Positions 6,682 through 9,549 of a stretch of 9,549 bases of DNA are shown here, in pieces. Under the pieces are notes generated by a model. That model searched no databases. It saw only the letters and a program-made list of their open reading frames with translations, and had not been told where the DNA came from. This DNA is from UMGS1613 sp045636225. GTDB taxonomy: Bacteria; Bacillota_I; Bacilli_A; RF39; UBA660. The stretch's first letter is position 1. Every line of letters begins with the position of its first letter. The DNA lies in assembly GCA_045636225.1 (NCBI GenBank), contig JAZTXB010000163.1:1-9549 (forward strand), in the 5' to 3' direction. The translations under genes and the position numbers were made by a program.

Positions 6682-7341
6682 ATGTTTGATAATTTAAAAA
6701 AAGGATTATATTTTTCTAAAATGCAATTATTATTTAATAAAGGTTTAGCAGAAGGTAAAATTGTTCCTTTTGATGATGAATTTTACGAAAAAATGAGTCA
6801 TACATATTTTAATTGTATTCCAATATATATGCATATTAAATACTTAAAACCAATAGTTGGACCTGGAAAATGTTATGATAGAAGTCTTTTTATGTTCTTT
6901 TGTTTTGATGATGCGTTATTAGTTAGAGCAGATAATAAAGATTTGGAATTAAGATTTGGAAAAGAAAATGCAGGACATGGATGGATTGAAATTGGTAATT
7001 ATGTTTATGATCCATCATTATTGATGAGATTTGAAAAAGATTTATATTATAAGATATATAGTCCTACTAATATCTCTAAAGCTACAAAAGAAGATTATAT
7101 AAAAGTAAATGGTAGTTATTATGATGATGTTAGAAATACCTCAATAGAAGATTTCAAACTAGGTGGTAAGAAAAGAACTGATTTATGTGTAAGTATTCCA
7201 TTAGTTCGTGGGATTGCAGAACACTCAAGTGATGAAAATTTTAAAAAAGAATTAGATGCATATTTAACATCAATACAATATGATGAAAAACAAGTATATG
7301 AAGAACTAGTATCAAAATGTGATTTTGCTATGAGGAGATAA
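6682..7341 (+). CDS. Predicted transglutaminase/papain-like Cys-His-Asp enzyme, copy 2 (219 aa)
   Basis: This is a diverged paralogue of the gene at 5156. The same landmarks occur in the same order: PFDD (29-32), CIP (45-47), GKCYDRSLFM with Cys64, AGHGWIEIG with His99, and YVYDPSLLM with Asp110. The Cys is at almost the same position in both copies (65 and 64). The Cys-His and His-Asp spacings are shorter here (35 and 11 residues, against 44 and 16), so the loops before and after the His were shortened. H-G-W-I-E-I followed by V-Y-D-P is a typical thiol-enzyme core. The product should be cytoplasmic. The ATG at 6682 follows AGGGGG (6669-6674), 15 bases after the kinase-like gene. The two copies may form a heterodimer, act on different substrates, or be an enzyme and its regulator. 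Confidence 0.7.
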   Translation: MFDNLKKGLYFSKMQLLFNKGLAEGKIVPFDDEFYEKMSHTYFNCIPIYMHIKYLKPIVGPGKCYDRSLFMFFCFDDALLVRADNKDLELRFGKENAGHGWIEIGNYVYDPSLLMRFEKDLYYKIYSPTNISKATKEDYIKVNGSYYDDVRNTSIEDFKLGGKKRTDLCVSIPLVRGIAEHSSDENFKKELDAYLTSIQYDEKQVYEELVSKCDFAMRR

Positions 7342-7351
7342 TTATTATTTT

Positions 7352-7356
7352 AGGAG
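7352..7356 (+). promoter_or_regulatory. RBS that decides the start of the 230-aa gene
   Basis: AGGAG ends directly before an ATG at 7357, too close for initiation there. The in-frame ATG at 7366, nine bases after it, has normal spacing and is the chosen start. Confidence 0.7.
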
Positions 7357-7365
7357 ATGGTACAA

Positions 7366-8058
7366 ATGCTTAAAGAATTAATTGAAAAACTTAAAAGGAA
7401 AAAACATCAAATTCAAAGTTATAAATCTGATAATGATGACATTAATACTGGAATTAAAGTTCACGAAGAAAAAGCAGTAGAGATAATTGTATCTAGTCAA
7501 AATAATATTACTAAAATTGAAATTCCTGATTATGTTTGTATAGGAGATTTTGTAGATAAAAAGAATTATGGAGAAGAATATAAAATATTAGATTTGCTTT
7601 GTAATTGTGTATTATGGAATTCTGATAAGCAAAAAGTAAATAAAGGAATATATTATGTTATAATTATTGAAAATCGTATTTATAATATTTTATTTACTGA
7701 TGATAAAATCCAAATAGATGAAAGAATTAAACCAATTTTTGATGAGGTTACAAATAAAGAAAACATAACTCAAGAAAGAGTAATTACATATCTACCAAAT
7801 CAAAACAAGTATCGTTATTATAGTGCTAAACACGAATCAGATGGTAATACTTATTATACAAAGTATTATAATAAAAATAGAGAATATAGTTTAGGGACAC
7901 TAGATTTAACTGAAGAAGAAACTTTTAATGAAGTTGCTTCAGTAATTTCTAATTTAGAAACAATACCTAGTATAGAAACAATACTTGACATAGAATTTCT
8001 AAAAGAACAAATTTTAAACGATTTAAAAAAAGATTGCTTATATAAAGTAAAAAAATAA
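7366..8058 (+). CDS. Hypothetical protein, 230 aa, last gene of the kinase operon
   Basis: I recognise no family. The first 20 residues are a basic helix (KELIEKLKRKKHQIQ) followed by an acidic linker. Then come strand-rich stretches: AVEIIVSS, ITKIEIPDYVCI, and GIYYVIIIENRIYNILFTDD, followed by KYRYYSAKHE and TYYTKYYNKN. These look like one or two small beta-sandwich or antiparallel-sheet domains. The C-terminal 50 residues are acidic helices (LTEEETFNEVASVISNLETI). It lacks a signal peptide and any visible catalytic motif, which fits a binding, adaptor or substrate protein. It follows the second Cys-His-Asp gene by 24 bases with its own RBS and no promoter between, so it belongs to the same operon and may be the partner or target of the kinase. 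Confidence 0.85.
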   Translation: MLKELIEKLKRKKHQIQSYKSDNDDINTGIKVHEEKAVEIIVSSQNNITKIEIPDYVCIGDFVDKKNYGEEYKILDLLCNCVLWNSDKQKVNKGIYYVIIIENRIYNILFTDDKIQIDERIKPIFDEVTNKENITQERVITYLPNQNKYRYYSAKHESDGNTYYTKYYNKNREYSLGTLDLTEEETFNEVASVISNLETIPSIETILDIEFLKEQILNDLKKDCLYKVKK

Positions 8059-8104
8059 TATTATTTAATAGAAAATTATAAGTATTTTATTTGGTTTATG
8101 TTTT

Positions 8105-8113
8105 TGTTATTAA
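8105..8113 (+). promoter_or_regulatory. Possible extended -10 promoter before the small ORF
   Basis: TGT followed by TATTAA (8108-8113) resembles the extended -10 elements at 2006, 5121 and 8743. The sequence downstream (ACACAATTTAAAAAGGGTG) matches the leader of the 5156 gene almost base for base. No convincing -35 is visible, and no terminator separates it from the upstream operon, so read-through is also possible. Confidence 0.35.
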
Positions 8114-8141
8114 ATTACACAATTTAAAAAGGGTGATAAAA

Positions 8142-8243
8142 ATGTTTTTAGAACAGTTAAGATATTCATTAACAAATCATAGAAAGTCTTTTTCTCTTAT
8201 ATTTTTTTGCGTGTACTTAAAAGTTAATATCACTTGTTATTAA
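8142..8243 (+). CDS. Small ORF, 33 aa: leader peptide or gene remnant
   Basis: ATG 8142 follows AAAAAGGGTG with good spacing and opens a 33-codon frame to TAA at 8241. The peptide starts MFLEQLRYSLTNHRKSF and continues with a short hydrophobic stretch (SLIFFCVYL) and two Cys. It resembles nothing I know. Three readings are open: a regulatory leader peptide for the gene at 8278, because its stop lies inside a hairpin just before that gene's RBS; the 5' remnant of a gene cut by a deletion; or a chance frame behind a real RBS. The strong RBS argues against pure chance. No frame continues the protein beyond the stop. Confidence 0.4.
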   Translation: MFLEQLRYSLTNHRKSFSLIFFCVYLKVNITCY

Positions 8244-8261
8244 AACATTAATAACGTTATT
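8236..8261 (+). promoter_or_regulatory. Hairpin and overlapping palindrome before the 147-aa gene
   Basis: GTTATTAA (8236-8243) pairs with TTAATAAC (8248-8255) around a 4-base loop. AATAACGTTATT (8250-8261) is a perfect 12-bp palindrome overlapping the second arm. The stop codon of the small ORF lies in the first arm, and the RBS of the next gene (GGAAAGGAA, 8262-8270) follows at once. This could be an operator or a translation-controlled attenuator. There is no T-tract, so it is not a terminator. A+T-rich sequence makes weak palindromes common. Confidence 0.4.
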
Positions 8262-8277
8262 GGAAAGGAAATTTATA

Positions 8278-8721
8278 ATGGAAAATATATTAGATGAATA
8301 TTTAAAAAAAATTAAATTTGCCATTAAATATAATGTTTATGCTTATTTGTTTGTCGTATCTAATGATGAACAAATAAGAAACTATTTTGCTTCACATATT
8401 TCTCTAATGGAAGAAATTTATGTAGTTGAAAGTCTTAGAATGACTCATGACGAATTAAATAAGAAATTAACTAATAATAAAGGTTTATTATATATAGAAA
8501 ATAGAAATACTATAGAATTAAACGATAGTTCATTATATTATGATCTAGTTAATAAAAGAGAAATCTTATGGGATAATGAAAAAACAATAATTGTAATATG
8601 TAATGATGAAATAAGTAAAAACTTATTATCATCAAACGCTTCATTATCAACTGCATCTTGGTTTTATCATATAGATGATATTATAAAGGATAATGGAAAG
8701 TCTAAAAAGCTAATCAAATGA
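8278..8721 (+). CDS. Hypothetical protein, 147 aa, possible degenerate STAND/P-loop-like domain
   Basis: The product is small and soluble, with strand-helix alternation: YAYLFVVSNDEQIRNYF, then EEIYVVESL, NKGLLYIENRN, and KTIIVICNDEISKNLL, closing with ASWFYHIDDII. This order resembles divergent STAND-like NTPase domains of bacterial conflict proteins: a first strand followed by D/N-polar helices, a Walker-B-like strand (GLLYIEN), a helix with N-K-R-E (LVNKREILW), a sensor-like strand, then a 'S-x-x-S-W-F' segment. No Walker A loop (GxxxxGKT) exists, so it would not bind ATP in the usual way; the likeness is to inactive members and is from memory of the pattern. The ATG at 8278 follows GGAAAGGAA; a TTG at 8260 is rejected as a start. 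It ends in TGA and is followed by a new promoter. Confidence 0.75.
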   Translation: MENILDEYLKKIKFAIKYNVYAYLFVVSNDEQIRNYFASHISLMEEIYVVESLRMTHDELNKKLTNNKGLLYIENRNTIELNDSSLYYDLVNKREILWDNEKTIIVICNDEISKNLLSSNASLSTASWFYHIDDIIKDNGKSKKLIK

Positions 8722-8737
8722 AAAAATATAATATTGT

Positions 8738-8748
8738 TATGATATAAT
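8738..8748 (+). promoter_or_regulatory. Extended -10 promoter TATGATATAAT
   Basis: A perfect TATAAT (8743-8748) has the extended TG motif one base upstream. No -35 is evident 17 bases before it, which is usual when the -10 is extended. It lies in the 60-base gap before the 156-aa gene. Confidence 0.6.
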
Positions 8749-8781
8749 AATTACATATTACATAGATTGAGGTGTGTAAAA

Positions 8782-9252
8782 ATGTCGGTTAATAAAGAAA
8801 AAATTATAAAAGAAAAAGGAGATTTCATAATATCTGTTATTAATGAAATTATGAATAGCAAAGATAAATATAGCTGTTATTTTCTATTTCAGGAAAGAGA
8901 TGGAGTTTATAAATTAGTAATAGAATTATTATCAAAAACAAATGATTCTGAAATATTAAAAGAAATTGATTTAAAAGAACTACATGAATATGATGATGAA
9001 TTAGCAAAATATATACTAGATTATTTTTTAAATAATTACATAGAAAGTGAAACTATTGGTGTTAGTGATATAGAAAGACGGATTTTCTGCTTTCAAAATT
9101 ACTATCGTTTAAAAGTATTTAATACAAATGGTACTAATATGCGTATAGAATTTTTTAATATTAAAAATTCTAAAAAGTTTTATGATTTGGTCGATTATTA
9201 TAATAATAAAATTGCAGAGTTTTCAAATTCTAATCCGACTAAAACTGTATAA
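8782..9252 (+). CDS. Hypothetical protein, 156 aa
   Basis: I do not recognise this protein. It is acidic and helical in its first two thirds (KIIKEKGDFIISVINEIMNS, then a segment rich in Asp/Glu around ELHEYDDELAKYILDYF). A strand-rich section follows (RIFCFQNYYRLKVFNTNG, TNMRIEFFNI) and then a final helix. No enzyme motif, signal peptide or membrane segment is seen. The ATG at 8782 follows GAGGTG (8769-8774); the TTG at 8767 overlaps the RBS and is rejected. It has its own promoter at 8738-8748 and lies 31 bases before the next gene, probably in one transcript with it. Confidence 0.8.
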   Translation: MSVNKEKIIKEKGDFIISVINEIMNSKDKYSCYFLFQERDGVYKLVIELLSKTNDSEILKEIDLKELHEYDDELAKYILDYFLNNYIESETIGVSDIERRIFCFQNYYRLKVFNTNGTNMRIEFFNIKNSKKFYDLVDYYNNKIAEFSNSNPTKTV

Positions 9253-9283
9253 AATTTAAATAATTACAATGGGATGTGATTTT

Positions 9284-9549
9284 ATGGCAAAAAAAAGTTT
9301 ATTATTAATTATTGCAGAGCCAAGAACAACTTATGATTTCTCATTTTGTTTAGATAAAATGGAAGAATATGGCGAAAAGTTAGTCAAAAAAATTGTAGAA
9401 ACAAAAGAAATATTAGGTGTTGATGAAGTGATTCTTTCATCTGCTTCACCAGTTAGCATTAATAATCACTCTAGTGATTGGAATTTTGGTCATGTTGAAG
9501 TTTCATGGTATAATCAATTTTTAATAGAAAGTTGTTATTTAGATGAAAT
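9284..9549 (+). CDS. Partial gene (88+ codons), possible phosphoglycerate-mutase-like fold
   Basis: The frame is open from ATG 9284 to the window edge, after a GGGATG RBS (9271-9276). The visible part begins with a buried strand (KKSLLLIIAEPR) followed by a helix (GEKLVKKIVETKEIL) and the strand EVILSSASPVSI, then WNFGHVEVSWYNQF. The order strand, 'L..YG..L...I' helix, then a strand ending in SS resembles the N-terminal half of histidine phosphatases. The catalytic RHG of that family is absent, replaced by IAEPR, and the second Arg after SS is absent too. If the likeness is real, the protein is degenerate. The rest lies outside the window, so the assignment is weak. Confidence 0.75.
   Translation, partial: MAKKSLLLIIAEPRTTYDFSFCLDKMEEYGEKLVKKIVETKEILGVDEVILSSASPVSINNHSSDWNFGHVEVSWYNQFLIESCYLDE

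Noticed and set aside
5156..8243. RiPP (lasso-peptide-like) gene cluster, with the transglutaminase-like proteins as leader peptidases and the 33-aa ORF as precursor
   Set aside because: No cyclase, no transporter, no leader-binding protein, and the small ORF lacks a recognisable precursor motif. The duplicated thiol enzyme with a protein-kinase-like gene does not fit.
8250..8261. Recombination or attachment site at the AATAACGTTATT palindrome
   Set aside because: No integrase, no second copy of the whole palindrome in the window; an operator or chance in A+T-rich DNA is simpler.
1..9549. CRISPR array, tRNA, rRNA, riboswitch or insertion sequence
   Set aside because: No regularly spaced repeats, no cloverleaf-like GC-rich segments, no transposase and no terminal inverted repeats were seen. 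The intergenic stretches are all under 300 bases.

Overview
This is very A+T-rich DNA (by eye well over 70% A+T). Its genes lie close together, all on the plus strand, with strong Shine-Dalgarno sequences (for example AGGAGG at 2041) and mostly TAA stops. TGA is used as a stop at 1365 and 8721 while tryptophan is TGG, so the standard bacterial code fits better than the Mycoplasma code. A low-GC Bacillota or related uncultured Bacilli/Mollicutes-like host is the best guess. Nothing in the window identifies the species, and no housekeeping, phage-structural, transposase, tRNA or rRNA gene is visible. The region reads as accessory.

Layout: (A) 16-1923 holds a 449-aa orphan and, overlapping it by ATGA, a 187-aa orphan gene broken by two -1 frame changes at A-runs. 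A rho-independent terminator follows at 1953-1978. (B) 2053-5046 is a three-gene operon: two unrecognised proteins (341 and 412 aa) and a LOG-family nucleotide phosphoribohydrolase, closed by a terminator at 5052-5086. (C) 5156-8058 is a four-gene operon with its own promoter at about 5098-5126. It encodes two paralogous proteins with a Cys-His-Asp arrangement like transglutaminase/papain-fold enzymes, placed on either side of a minimal protein-kinase-like protein, then a 230-aa orphan. (D) 8142-9549 holds a 33-aa small ORF, a 147-aa protein that may carry a degenerate NTPase-like domain, a 156-aa orphan and the 5' end of a gene cut by the window edge.

The most interesting unit is operon C. 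The layout thiol enzyme - kinase - diverged copy of the thiol enzyme - unknown suggests a kinase-regulated protein-modification or proteolysis module, and I do not recognise it as a named system. With the LOG enzyme of operon B and the possible degenerate NTPase of block D, the neighbourhood resembles conflict or nucleotide-signalling islands. That is inference: no gene here belongs to a textbook defence system. Blocks B, C and D each start with an extended -10 promoter of similar shape, so they are probably separate transcription units.
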